Virus record (IMG/VR): IMGVR_UViG_3300020185_000113 | Coordinates: 1-39,757 of that record | Strand: one strand, 5' to 3' | DNA: 39,757 nucleotides | DNA from: a virus | Shown here: positions 1 through 8,272 of the stretch, in pieces | Position numbering within the stretch: the stretch's first letter is position 1 | Layout: every line of letters begins with the position of its first letter | The notes under the pieces: model-generated | Told to the model about the DNA's origin: nothing | Database searches by the model: none | What the model saw: only the letters and a program-made list of their open reading frames with translations | Made by a program: the position numbers and the translations under genes

Positions 1-684
1 GGCGATTCTGGAGGAGGTGATGGAGATTCTGGAACAGCAGCTGTAGTTGCTATTTCTTATGTTGGACCTGTAGATTATTCAGCAGTTAATTTAAATCCAT
101 TTAATGACGTAATTATATCTAGTGATTCTGCGGCAGGGATCTTATATGCTAGGTCCGAAACAGATAGTGCCATAACATCGGCATTCGGCCAATTAGATAG
201 CGCGCCTGAAACCGGTTTATCTGCCCGCCTTAGACTTAATATTTATGATAACTTTGTTAATACTATCATACTAGACTCTGATATTAACGCCAATACTCGC
301 AATAAATATAGTGCTACAGATTTGCCTCTGTCATATCCATCATGGAGTGGTGGAGCTGCTGAAGGAATGAATGATAGCGACGCATATCCAAATCTATATG
401 TAGATTCAAACTTATATGAAAATGAAGATACTGTATTAGGTAAATTGGATTCGGCTCCAGAACCAGGTATTGGTAGACTGACACTATTTGGAATTTTTGA
501 AAATCAGATTGGTACTGCATTGCAAGCAACAATTTCTAATTCGCCATATCTTGACTCTAACGGCAATTCAACTATTGGTCCTACAGATCCAAATGATGTT
601 AGAGGGTATGGACCAACTGGTGACCAAGGATCAGTAGAAGTCATCGTAAGAAGTAGAGCTGGTGATACTATCAGTTCAGTATAA
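1..684 (+). CDS. Structural-like protein, 3' part only (5' end outside window)
   Basis: The reading frame is open from base 1 to the stop at 682-684, so this is the last 227 residues of a longer protein. I do not recognise it. It is rich in Asp, Ser, Asn and Gly, with a Gly-rich start and almost no Lys or Cys. A motif LDSAPE(T/P)G followed by an aliphatic-rich stretch ending in N(x)G/NT occurs twice about 80 residues apart, which suggests repeated beta modules as in phage fibres, whiskers or decoration proteins. It lies just upstream of neck genes 13 and 14. In T4 this position is taken by the whisker gene wac, but I see no fibritin-like coiled coil here. A virion role is inferred from position only. 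Confidence 0.6.
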   Translation, partial: GDSGGGDGDSGTAAVVAISYVGPVDYSAVNLNPFNDVIISSDSAAGILYARSETDSAITSAFGQLDSAPETGLSARLRLNIYDNFVNTIILDSDINANTRNKYSATDLPLSYPSWSGGAAEGMNDSDAYPNLYVDSNLYENEDTVLGKLDSAPEPGIGRLTLFGIFENQIGTALQATISNSPYLDSNGNSTIGPTDPNDVRGYGPTGDQGSVEVIVRSRAGDTISSV

Positions 685-706
685 TAGAGATACAGGAGTG
701 TAAAAA

Positions 707-1072
707 ATGTCTCTAACCTTAACCGAACAATTAAAAAATCTTGCTAAGCAAAGCTTGAATAATGCTTCTAGAAAAGAATATATGTATGCTATGAAGAAAG
801 ATCCGACCAAGAGAGCAAAAAAACAAGCAATGGAATATGCTCAAAGCGGATTTGACTTAGGATTAGGTCTTTCTGGAGATTCAGAAGACAAATGGATCTT
901 TGTTAGAATGTATGATAAAAAAGTACCGGACGATCTTTTAGATAGTTCGGAAATTTTTCTTGTAGATGCTAAACTAGGTGGTGGAAGAGTTAGTCTAGAA
1001 AAGAAAGAAGGCTGGTTTGTAGAACCTCAAGTTGATTCTTCTTTAGACTCTTCGCTTGATTCGTCTGCATGA
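707..1072 (+). CDS. Hypothetical protein, 121 aa, Ser/Asp repeat tail
   Basis: This is a small soluble protein with no family I recognise. The ATG at 707 follows a good Shine-Dalgarno sequence (GGAG, 693-696). The N-terminal half is Lys/Ala-rich and probably helical, the middle contains a KWIFVRMYDKK strand, and the C-terminus carries a short repeat, DSSLDSSLDSS. The stop overlaps the late promoter for gene 13. It sits between a putative virion protein and the neck genes and is presumably expressed late. It has no membrane segment or Cys motif. Confidence 0.7.
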   Translation: MSLTLTEQLKNLAKQSLNNASRKEYMYAMKKDPTKRAKKQAMEYAQSGFDLGLGLSGDSEDKWIFVRMYDKKVPDDLLDSSEIFLVDAKLGGGRVSLEKKEGWFVEPQVDSSLDSSLDSSA

Positions 1073-1096
1073 TAAATAGACATAAATAATCTATTT
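1071..1096 (+). promoter_or_regulatory. Late promoter(s) with hairpin, upstream of gene 13
   Basis: GATAAATA (1071-1078) and CATAAATA (1081-1088) match the NATAAATA -10 element of T4-like late promoters, which are recognised by gp55. The first overlaps a perfect 7-bp inverted repeat, AAATAGA (1074-1080) and TCTATTT (1090-1096). The second late box lies in its loop. Gene 13 starts 13 bases after the hairpin. Confidence 0.6.
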
Positions 1097-1108
1097 TAGG
1101 GGCGACGG

Positions 1109-1861
1109 ATGGCAAAGCCAAATACGCGAGATGAATTAATCGATTACTGTTTAAGGCGTTTAGGTGCGCCTGTAATTGAAATCAATGTTGATATTGATCA
1201 ATTAGAAGACAGAACGGATGATGCACTCCAACTGTATCAAGAGTACCACTCCGATGCAGTCATTCGTACTTTTCTAAAACATCAGATCACATCTACAGAT
1301 ATCACCAATGGTTATATTACAGTAGACGATAGTATCACGTTTATTAAAAAGCTGTTTATGATTAGGAGCTCCTCTGGATCTTCTTCAATGTTTGATATTA
1401 AATATCAAATTTCTCTTAATGAGATTTACGATTTAAATACCTATATTGGTGATTTAGCATATTATGATCAGATTAAACAATATTTAGCTCTTCTAGATAT
1501 GAAACTTACTGGCATGCCACAGATTGATTTTAATCGCCATCAGAATAGAGTATATATTCATGGTAAATTTGATGATCAAAACATCAAAGAAAATGAGTAT
1601 ATTGTATTTGAAGCATTTAAAATTGTTGACCCAGAAACGCATACAGATGTTTATAATGATATTTTCTTAAAAGAATATTTGACGCAGTCTATCAAACAAC
1701 AATGGGGAGCAAACCTAATTAAGTTTGAAGGTATGCAACTTCCAGGTGGTGTACAGTTAAATGGTAGACAGCTTTATGATGATGCTACACAAGAAATGTT
1801 AAGACTAGAGGAAAAGTTAAGAACTACCTATGAGCTTCCAGTTGACTTTTTCCTAGGATAA
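1109..1861 (+). CDS. 13: Neck protein gp13 (head completion)
   Basis: T4 gp13-like neck protein of 250 residues (T4 about 309). In T4, gp13 and gp14 close the filled head below the portal and form the site where the tail docks. The N-terminus (MAKPNTRDELIDYCLRRLGA, then an acidic DxxQLEDRxDDALQLYQEYH segment) is typical of marine T4-like gp13. The start follows AGGGGCGACGG. It is directly followed by gp14, gp15, gp16 and gp17, the conserved T4 order, and is probably transcribed from the late promoter at 1071. Confidence 0.9.
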   Translation: MAKPNTRDELIDYCLRRLGAPVIEINVDIDQLEDRTDDALQLYQEYHSDAVIRTFLKHQITSTDITNGYITVDDSITFIKKLFMIRSSSGSSSMFDIKYQISLNEIYDLNTYIGDLAYYDQIKQYLALLDMKLTGMPQIDFNRHQNRVYIHGKFDDQNIKENEYIVFEAFKIVDPETHTDVYNDIFLKEYLTQSIKQQWGANLIKFEGMQLPGGVQLNGRQLYDDATQEMLRLEEKLRTTYELPVDFFLG

Positions 1862-1865
1862 TAAA

Positions 1866-2741
1866 ATGGCTACAAACCTTTACTTTAGTCAAAAAGTAAA
1901 ATCTGAACAAGATCTATACGAGAATATTGTAATTGAGTCCTTAAAAATGTATGGACAAGATGTATTTTATTTGCCTCGTACTATTGTGGCTGAAGATACT
2001 ATTTTCAAAGAAGATGTAGTTTCTAAGTTTGAAGATGCGTATCAAATTGAAATGTATCTGGAAAATACAGATGGATATGGAGGAGATGGAGATCTCTTTA
2101 CGCGATTTGGTGTAGAGATTAGAGACCAGGCGAACTTTGTAGTTTCCCGTAAAAGATGGGAAGAAGTTGCCTACAATCATGTTTCATCTCAAGTAAGACC
2201 TAATGAAGGCGACCTTATTTTTATTCCACTGTCTAACTCTATTTTTGAAATTACTAAAGTAGAAGACGAAAGACCTTTCTATCAGTTATCTAATCTTCCT
2301 GTATATAGATTAACGTGTGAACTCTTTGAGTACAATGATGAAGACTTTGATACTAATATCGCTGGTATTGATCAAATTGAAAAAGATTATGCTTATCAGT
2401 ATATCTTAACATTAACTGATAGTGCTTACGATAGTAATGTCTTCCCAATTGGAACTAATATCAGACAAAGCCTAGCAAATGGCGTGACTATGTCAGGTGA
2501 AATTGCTGATTGGAATAACGAAACTAATAAACTCACAGTTGCACATCTTGGTGCAGATGATGGTAAGTTCCACTTGTTTACGACTGGTACGATTCTAGAT
2601 GTTGATAGTGCATCGTATACAGTTACAGCAACAACTGAGAATAATCTAATTATTAAAGAACAACAGAATACCTCGTTTGAAACTGAAGGTGATTCCTTCT
2701 TAGATTTCAGTGAAGGTAATCCATTCGGAGAGCCTACGTAA
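1866..2741 (+). CDS. 14: Neck protein gp14 (head completion)
   Basis: T4 gp14-like protein of 291 residues (T4 256). It acts with gp13 at the head-tail connector. Recognisable parts are the N-terminal SEQDLYENIVIESLKMYGQD segment, the YLPRTIV strand and the central region describing the type of connection (GVEIRDQANFVVSRKRWEE). The start is four bases after the gp13 stop, and the stop overlaps the gp15 start (TAATG), so the neck genes are translationally coupled. The C-terminal 60 residues are Thr/Asn-rich and look less conserved. Confidence 0.9.
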   Translation: MATNLYFSQKVKSEQDLYENIVIESLKMYGQDVFYLPRTIVAEDTIFKEDVVSKFEDAYQIEMYLENTDGYGGDGDLFTRFGVEIRDQANFVVSRKRWEEVAYNHVSSQVRPNEGDLIFIPLSNSIFEITKVEDERPFYQLSNLPVYRLTCELFEYNDEDFDTNIAGIDQIEKDYAYQYILTLTDSAYDSNVFPIGTNIRQSLANGVTMSGEIADWNNETNKLTVAHLGADDGKFHLFTTGTILDVDSASYTVTATTENNLIIKEQQNTSFETEGDSFLDFSEGNPFGEPT

Positions 2742-3553
2742 TGCTTGGACAACATTTCTATCATGAAAAGATTCGTAAATGTGTTGCTACCTTTGGTACT
2801 ATGTTCAATAACATTTACGTTCTTAGAAAAGATGCATCTGGAGATGTAATTAGTCAATTAAAAGTTCCTTTGGCTTATGCTCCAAAACAAAAGTTTTTAG
2901 AGAGAATCAGAGAAAACGCAGACTTAGATACTGATGCTAGGTTTGTATCAGTAAAGCTACCTAGAATGTCGTTTGAGATCTCGTCGATGTATTATGATCC
3001 GTCTAGACAGCTTCCAAAAGTTAATAACTTTACTGAAGTTGTTGAAAGTGATGGTAATAAGAAAACAAAATTCTTTACATCTGTTCCTTATATCATGAAC
3101 TTTCAACTTAATATATTATCTAAAACTAGTGAAGACGCTGTTCAGATTGTAGAACAAATCTTACCATTTTTTAATCCTTCCTACACAGTTACTATGAAAC
3201 AATTCAGTGATTATCCAAATATTACTGAAGATATCCCTATTTCTTTAATTGGAATTTCATATTCAGACGATTATGAAGGTGCTTTAGAAAATAGAAGAAC
3301 AATTATATATACATTAGACTTTGAATTAAAAACTGCATTCTTTGGACCAATCTCTGATAGATCTATTATTCGTAAAGCTATTGTTGACTTCAGAGATCCA
3401 GATATTCCAACTAGAGGATCCTTTAGCTTAACAGATTCGGGCAACTTATTCGAAAGAATTACAGTTGAACCAAATCCGCTAAATGTTAGTCCGGATAGTG
3501 ATTATGGATTTACAACCACATTCATTATTCCTGGTGAAGGTGATAGTGCATGA
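2741..3553 (+). CDS. 15: Tail terminator / sheath stabiliser gp15
   Basis: T4 gp15-like protein of 270 residues (T4 272). In T4 a gp15 hexamer caps the tail tube and sheath and provides the face that binds the neck. Family-like parts are the start MLGQHFYHEKIRKCVATFG, the KVPLAYAPKQKFLER segment and a strand-rich core with SRQLPKVNNF. The start overlaps the gp14 stop and the stop overlaps the gp16 start (ATGA), so it is part of a coupled late operon. Confidence 0.9.
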   Translation: MLGQHFYHEKIRKCVATFGTMFNNIYVLRKDASGDVISQLKVPLAYAPKQKFLERIRENADLDTDARFVSVKLPRMSFEISSMYYDPSRQLPKVNNFTEVVESDGNKKTKFFTSVPYIMNFQLNILSKTSEDAVQIVEQILPFFNPSYTVTMKQFSDYPNITEDIPISLIGISYSDDYEGALENRRTIIYTLDFELKTAFFGPISDRSIIRKAIVDFRDPDIPTRGSFSLTDSGNLFERITVEPNPLNVSPDSDYGFTTTFIIPGEGDSA

Positions 3554-3948
3554 GTAATATAGTACCTAAAAGAGACATACCTGAAAACGTACATTCCAGC
3601 TATGATGAAGATTTGGACCTTGTTCGGTCTACTCTGCGTACGCTTTTAATGCAAGGTGAGGAAGGCCTTCAGCTTGCCAGAGATGTTGCTGATGAAATGC
3701 AGCATCCTCGCGCTATTGAAGTCTTGACCGGTATGATTAAGCAACAATCAGAAAATGCGCATGCCTTACTGGCAATGCATAAAAAGAATCAAGACATTAA
3801 TGTCACTCAGACTAAAGGTCAGTCTGATGATACCAAGTCTTTAACACAGAATGTATTTGTAGGATCCACAGCAGAGTTACAAAAAATGCTGCGTGGTGAA
3901 GATGAAAAGGTGATTGAACATGACGGAAGTAACGAACGGAATTTTTAA
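3550..3948 (+). CDS. 16: Terminase small subunit gp16
   Basis: T4 gp16-like small terminase of 132 residues (T4 164). It regulates the motor gp17 and recognises DNA at packaging initiation. The central helical pair (DLVRSTLRTLLMQ ... HPRAIEVLTGMIKQQSE) followed by ALLAMHKKNQDI and the C-terminal VFVGSTAELQKML follow the T4 protein closely. The ATG overlaps the gp15 stop as ATGA. The 3' end overlaps the start of a small membrane-protein gene, which separates gp16 from gp17, unlike in T4. Confidence 0.88.
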   Translation: MSNIVPKRDIPENVHSSYDEDLDLVRSTLRTLLMQGEEGLQLARDVADEMQHPRAIEVLTGMIKQQSENAHALLAMHKKNQDINVTQTKGQSDDTKSLTQNVFVGSTAELQKMLRGEDEKVIEHDGSNERNF

Positions 3949-4159
3949 AATTATTAGATCCCTAGTTGGAGACTCAGTCTTACTAGCAGTGATTTATACA
4001 GTTGGTCATATCTTAGTGGCCATTACGACGGTTAAATTCATCACAGGAGCTAGCTGGTTTGACGCAGGGCTGACTGCATTAATTGAACCGATTATCAATG
4101 GCATCTGGTTTTATATACTACACAAATTCGTAGCAAAGAGATTACTCAAGAGTGAATGA
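3920..4159 (+). CDS. Small membrane protein, DUF2061-like
   Basis: Protein of 79 residues with two hydrophobic helices: one around residues 14-37 (LLAVIYTVGHILVAITTVKF) and one around 45-67. The layout, with TG or TGA residues between helices and IxxIxxxIWFYILHKFVA in the second, resembles the DUF2061 family of small predicted inner-membrane proteins of unknown function. I chose ATG 3920, about nine bases after AAGG; a TTG at 3914 would add two residues. It overlaps gp16 at its start and gp17 at its end, so it is embedded in the packaging operon. Its role is unknown; position alone suggests late expression. Confidence 0.75.
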   Translation: MTEVTNGIFKIIRSLVGDSVLLAVIYTVGHILVAITTVKFITGASWFDAGLTALIEPIINGIWFYILHKFVAKRLLKSE

Positions 4160-5723
4160 AACTTATCTCGGCAACGCACAAGTAAAAAGAGACGGCGTAC
4201 AGCAGGGCTGGTCTAAAGATGATATTTTAGAATATCAGCGCTGTATGAAAGACCCTGTGTACTTTGCTGAAAAATATGGTAAGGTAATTAATCTTGATGA
4301 AGGTCTAGTTCCTTTTGAGATGTATCCTTATCAGAAAGAAATGTTTAATCATTTTAACGATAACAGATTTTCTATTATATTAGCATGTCGTCAATCTGGT
4401 AAGTCTATTAGTTCGTGTATGTATATCCTATGGTATGCATTATTTCATCCTGACCAGACGATTGCTATTCTTGCGAATAAAGGCGCTACGGCAAGAGAAA
4501 TGCTAGCACGTATTACACTAGCACTTGAGAATGTACCTTTCTTTTTGCAGCCCGGCACTAAAGCACTGAACAAAGGTTCTATTGAGTTTTCAAATAACTC
4601 TAGAATTATGGCAGCAGCAACGTCAGGTTCATCTATTCGTGGTCTTGCAGTAAATCTATTGTTTTTGGATGAGTTTGCATTTGTAGAAGATGCAGCAACA
4701 TTCTATACGTCTACCTATCCTGTTATTTCATCTGGTAAAACATCAAGAGTTATTATCACCTCTACGGCTAATGGTATTGGTAATACTTTTCATAAAATCT
4801 ATGAAGGTGCTGTTCAAGAGACAAATGAATTTAGACCATTTCGTGTAGACTGGTGGGATGTACCAGGACGAGACGAAGAGTGGAAGCGCCAAACTATTTC
4901 TAACACTTCAGAGCTGCAGTTCCAGCAAGAGTTTGGAAACACTTTCTTTGGTACAGGTAATACACTTATTTCTGCTGACGCCTTGATGAACATGAAAGCT
5001 GAACCTCCTGTCGCTGTAGGTGATGTTAACATATACGCGGAACCAAAAGCTAATCATGATTATATTATGACAGTAGATGTAGCAAAAGGTCGTGGTCAAG
5101 ATTATTCTACATTTAACATTATTGATATCACTACTAGACCATTTAAGCAGGTCGTGTGTTATAGAAACAATCTTATTTCACCTATCTTATATCCTGACGT
5201 TATTCATAAGTGGGCAAAAAAATATAATGAAGCTTATGTTATTATCGAATCTAATGACCAAGGTGCAGTTGTAGCCAACGGACTCTACTATGATATTGAA
5301 TATGAAAACACTCATGTAGAGTCTATGGTCAAAGCTGGTGCAATTGGCATGACTATGAATAGAAAGGTAAAGAGAATCGGTTGTTCGAATCTCAAGGATC
5401 TGATTGAAGAGAAAAGACTGGAAATTGTAGATCTGAATACTATTAGTGAGTGTTCGACCTTTGAGGCTAGAGGTAATTCGTTTGAAGCATCTGACGGTAA
5501 CCATGATGACTTAGTTATGAACTTGGTCATGTTTGCATGGTATGTTGGGAGCCAATCATTTATGGATAATACAAATGTTAATTTAAAGCAAATGTTATAT
5601 GAGCAAAAGATGCGTCAGATTGAAGATGAAGTAGTTCCGTTTGGTTTTATAGACGATGGACAGGGTACTGATAATGATATTGAAGGTGGATGGAAAGTTG
5701 TAGAAAAGACAGAATTGTTCTAA
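4152..5723 (+). CDS. 17: Terminase large subunit gp17 (packaging ATPase-nuclease)
   Basis: Large terminase of 523 residues (T4 610). It pumps DNA into the prohead and cuts the concatemer. The ATPase domain has Walker A CRQSGKS (79-85) and Walker B LLFLDE with catalytic E174. The RNase H-like nuclease domain has D309 (TVDVAKG), E366 (VIIESNDQG) and D452/D453 (HDDLV). The start appears to be GTG at 4152, overlapping the stop of the upstream membrane-protein gene. The N-terminus is shorter than in T4. A late promoter follows immediately. Confidence 0.96.
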   Translation: MNETYLGNAQVKRDGVQQGWSKDDILEYQRCMKDPVYFAEKYGKVINLDEGLVPFEMYPYQKEMFNHFNDNRFSIILACRQSGKSISSCMYILWYALFHPDQTIAILANKGATAREMLARITLALENVPFFLQPGTKALNKGSIEFSNNSRIMAAATSGSSIRGLAVNLLFLDEFAFVEDAATFYTSTYPVISSGKTSRVIITSTANGIGNTFHKIYEGAVQETNEFRPFRVDWWDVPGRDEEWKRQTISNTSELQFQQEFGNTFFGTGNTLISADALMNMKAEPPVAVGDVNIYAEPKANHDYIMTVDVAKGRGQDYSTFNIIDITTRPFKQVVCYRNNLISPILYPDVIHKWAKKYNEAYVIIESNDQGAVVANGLYYDIEYENTHVESMVKAGAIGMTMNRKVKRIGCSNLKDLIEEKRLEIVDLNTISECSTFEARGNSFEASDGNHDDLVMNLVMFAWYVGSQSFMDNTNVNLKQMLYEQKMRQIEDEVVPFGFIDDGQGTDNDIEGGWKVVEKTELF

Positions 5724-5734
5724 AATTAATTTCT

Positions 5735-5757
5735 TATAAATATCAATGCTGTATTGA
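5735..5757 (+). promoter_or_regulatory. Late promoter upstream of gene 18
   Basis: TATAAATA at 5735-5742 is an exact T4 late -10 box in the 88-base gap before gp18. A short inverted repeat, TCAAT (5743-5747) and ATTGA (5753-5757), starts one base after the box. The gp18 start has a strong Shine-Dalgarno sequence (AAAAAAGGAAG, 5797-5807). Confidence 0.75.
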
Positions 5758-5811
5758 ATAATCTTATCATGGGTAACTTATAATTTAACTCAACGAAAAA
5801 AGGAAGACCAA

Positions 5812-7653
5812 ATGGCATTCTTTACGCCTTCACTGTCTCCAGCTGTAGTAACCCGTGAGATCGACCTCACTGGTATCGTACCTAATGTGGGCACATCGAC
5901 GGGTGTGTTTGTAGGTGATTTCCGCTGGGGTCCAGTTCAAGAACCAACTAGGGTTGATAATGAGGCACGTCTTGTGGGCCTTTTTGCATCGCCTGATACA
6001 AATAACACGGTAGATTTTCACTCTGCCGCATACTTTACAAAGTATTCCAGTGAGCTATTTGTAATCCGTCAGATTGACGATACTGCTAAAAACTCGTTTG
6101 ACAATAACGGTAGCAGATCAGCTCCAACCGTAAAAAATCTTACTCATTTTGATGAGCAAGTAGCTAGCCTGGACGGAGACTCCGCCCTCGATCCTACTGG
6201 CCATAACTTTATTGCAAAGTACCCTGGAGTTTTAGGTAACTCTGTTCAAATTCAAATTTGTCCACCTAGTATAAATGATTCGGCTCTGTCAACAGACAGC
6301 CATGCTGGATTTATCTCTTGGCAATATGGTGAAACTCCAATTGCTTCTACTCTTTCTGCTTCTGGTACTATTCAGCAATTTGACGCTGCACCAGGAACAT
6401 CCGACTACGCTAGAGGCGTTGGCGCTCTTAACGATGAAGTTCATGTAGCTATCATCGATAAGCTGGGCAATATCAGCGGAACCAAAGGTGCAGTACTTGA
6501 AACATACCCCTACGTCTCGCTAGCTAGAAACGCTAAAAACGCTGATGGATCCAGTAACTACATCAAAGATGTAATTAATAATGGTTCTCAGTTTGTTTGG
6601 ATTGCAGATCCTGCAAACATTGACTCTGACTATAGAGTCGCTGGCGCAGGTCAAGATGCCGATTCTGGTGATAACTTTAAACTAACAGCTAACGCTACTT
6701 CGATTAAGACTATCGATCTGGCCGGCGGTGTTGATGTATCTGGTAATCTTACCGCTGCCGAATACGCTACTGCTTTCGATCTGATCGAAGATGTTGATAA
6801 GTATCAAGTCGACTTCTTGATTGCTCCTCCAGTAACCGAGACATCTGGAGATGTTAAAGCTAAAACTATTGTTACTGATCTGGTAGAGATCGCTGGATTG
6901 ACGCGTAAAGACTGTGTCGTTGTAGCTTCTCCTCCAAAGTCTACAGTAATCAATAACACTACTCCAGTAACTTCTACTGTTAACTTTGCAAATAGCTTGA
7001 CGTCCAGCTCGTATCTGTTTATGGATAACAACTATCTGACAGTGTTTGATAAGTACAACGACCAATACATTCAGATTCCGGCCAACTCCTCTACCGCTGG
7101 TATCATGGCACAGTCTGATTTCCAGACAGCTCCATGGTTCTCTCCGGCTGGTCAAAGAAGAGGTGTGTACTTCGGAGTCGTTGGATTGGCTCACACTCCA
7201 AACAAGGCTGAGCGTGACACTCTTTATAGAGCTAACGTCAACCCAATCACTAACCTACCAGGGTTTGGATTAACATTGTTTGGTGATAAGACTTTCCTCA
7301 AGCGTCCATCTGCATTCGATCGTATTAACGTACGTCGTCTGTTTCTGACGCTGGAGAGAGCTATTTCTAGAGCTGCTCAGCAGGTACTCTTTGAATTCAA
7401 CGATGAGTTTACCAGAGCAGAGTTCGTCAATATCGTTGAGCCATTCCTCAGAGAGGTTAAGGGCCGTCGTGGTATCACTGACTTCCGTGTGGTCTGTGAT
7501 GAGACGAACAACACTCCAGAGATTATTGATCGTAACGAATTCATTGCTACTATCTTCATTAAGCCTGCACGTTCTATCAACTACATTACTCTGAACTTTG
7601 TAGCAGTTAGAACCGGCGTAGACTTTGAAGAAGTAGTTGGTCTGTCATTCTAA
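5812..7653 (+). CDS. 18: Tail sheath protein gp18
   Basis: Tail sheath subunit of 613 residues (T4 659). Hexameric rings of gp18 surround the tube and contract at infection. The N-terminus (SPAVVTREIDLTGIVP) and the C-terminal block (GVDFEEVVG, preceded by KPARSINYITLNF and GRRGITDFRVVCDE) are the conserved sheath regions that interlock neighbouring subunits. The central part is more variable and richer in Ser/Asp/Asn. It is followed by the tube gene with its own ribosome binding site, as in T4. Confidence 0.96.
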   Translation: MAFFTPSLSPAVVTREIDLTGIVPNVGTSTGVFVGDFRWGPVQEPTRVDNEARLVGLFASPDTNNTVDFHSAAYFTKYSSELFVIRQIDDTAKNSFDNNGSRSAPTVKNLTHFDEQVASLDGDSALDPTGHNFIAKYPGVLGNSVQIQICPPSINDSALSTDSHAGFISWQYGETPIASTLSASGTIQQFDAAPGTSDYARGVGALNDEVHVAIIDKLGNISGTKGAVLETYPYVSLARNAKNADGSSNYIKDVINNGSQFVWIADPANIDSDYRVAGAGQDADSGDNFKLTANATSIKTIDLAGGVDVSGNLTAAEYATAFDLIEDVDKYQVDFLIAPPVTETSGDVKAKTIVTDLVEIAGLTRKDCVVVASPPKSTVINNTTPVTSTVNFANSLTSSSYLFMDNNYLTVFDKYNDQYIQIPANSSTAGIMAQSDFQTAPWFSPAGQRRGVYFGVVGLAHTPNKAERDTLYRANVNPITNLPGFGLTLFGDKTFLKRPSAFDRINVRRLFLTLERAISRAAQQVLFEFNDEFTRAEFVNIVEPFLREVKGRRGITDFRVVCDETNNTPEIIDRNEFIATIFIKPARSINYITLNFVAVRTGVDFEEVVGLSF

Positions 7654-7679
7654 ACCGCTTAACTAAGGAGATATAAGCA

Positions 7680-8207
7680 ATGGCTATTTTAGGAGTCGAT
7701 GACTTCAAAGCAAAACTGAAAGGTGGCGGTGCTAGACCCAATCTATTCAAGGCAACGATCAACTTTCCAGGTTATGCTGCAGGAGATGTAGAACTCACTT
7801 CGTTTATGTGTCGGGCAGCTCAGCTTCCTGGCTCTATTATGCAGGAAATTATTGTACCATTCCGTGGTCGTGAACTAAAAATTGCTGGTGATCGTACATT
7901 TGATGTATGGACAGCAACTATTATTAATGACACTGACTTCAACGTTCGTAATGCTATGGAACGCTGGATGAATGGAATCAATGCTCATTCTGCAAATACC
8001 GGTCTTACTAACCCAGTAGATTATCAGGCTGACCTGATAATCGAACAGTTAGATAGAGATGAATCTGTATTAAAAACCTACAATTTCCGAGGTACTTTTC
8101 CAACTGATATTTCTCCGATTGATCTGGCATACGACCCTGCCGCAGCAATTGAAGAATTTTCTGTAACCTTCCAGGTTCAGTACTGGGAATCTAATACAAC
8201 CGACTAA
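7680..8207 (+). CDS. 19: Tail tube protein gp19
   Basis: Tail tube subunit of 175 residues (T4 163). Hexameric rings stack to form the DNA conduit inside the sheath. Family features include GVDDFKAKLKGGGARPNLF at the N-terminus, the AQLPGSIMQEIIVPFRGRELK strand pair and DVWTATIINDTDFNVRNAMERW. A strong Shine-Dalgarno sequence (AAGGAGA, 7666-7672) precedes ATG 7680. The gene ends in front of a late box and a strong hairpin, so the sheath-tube pair probably forms a transcription unit of its own. Confidence 0.95.
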   Translation: MAILGVDDFKAKLKGGGARPNLFKATINFPGYAAGDVELTSFMCRAAQLPGSIMQEIIVPFRGRELKIAGDRTFDVWTATIINDTDFNVRNAMERWMNGINAHSANTGLTNPVDYQADLIIEQLDRDESVLKTYNFRGTFPTDISPIDLAYDPAAAIEEFSVTFQVQYWESNTTD

Positions 8208-8213
8208 GGTTAG

Positions 8214-8221
8214 AATAAATA
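8214..8221 (+). promoter_or_regulatory. Late promoter upstream of gene 20
   Basis: AATAAATA at 8214-8221 fits the NATAAATA late box and lies in the 65-base gap between gp19 and gp20. A 9-bp hairpin begins two bases after it, so a transcript initiated here would start inside the left arm of that hairpin. Confidence 0.55.
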
Positions 8222-8222
8222 A

Positions 8223-8260
8223 AGTAGGGGAGAGAATAGGCTTTCCCCTACTCTTATATT
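8223..8260 (+). terminator. Hairpin terminator after gene 19
   Basis: A perfect 9-bp stem, AGTAGGGGA (8223-8231) and TCCCCTACT (8244-8252), has a 12-base loop and is followed by CTTATATTT. It is GC-rich relative to its surroundings. It probably terminates the gp18-gp19 transcript or protects its 3' end. Confidence 0.7.
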
Positions 8261-8272
8261 TGGAGATTAATT

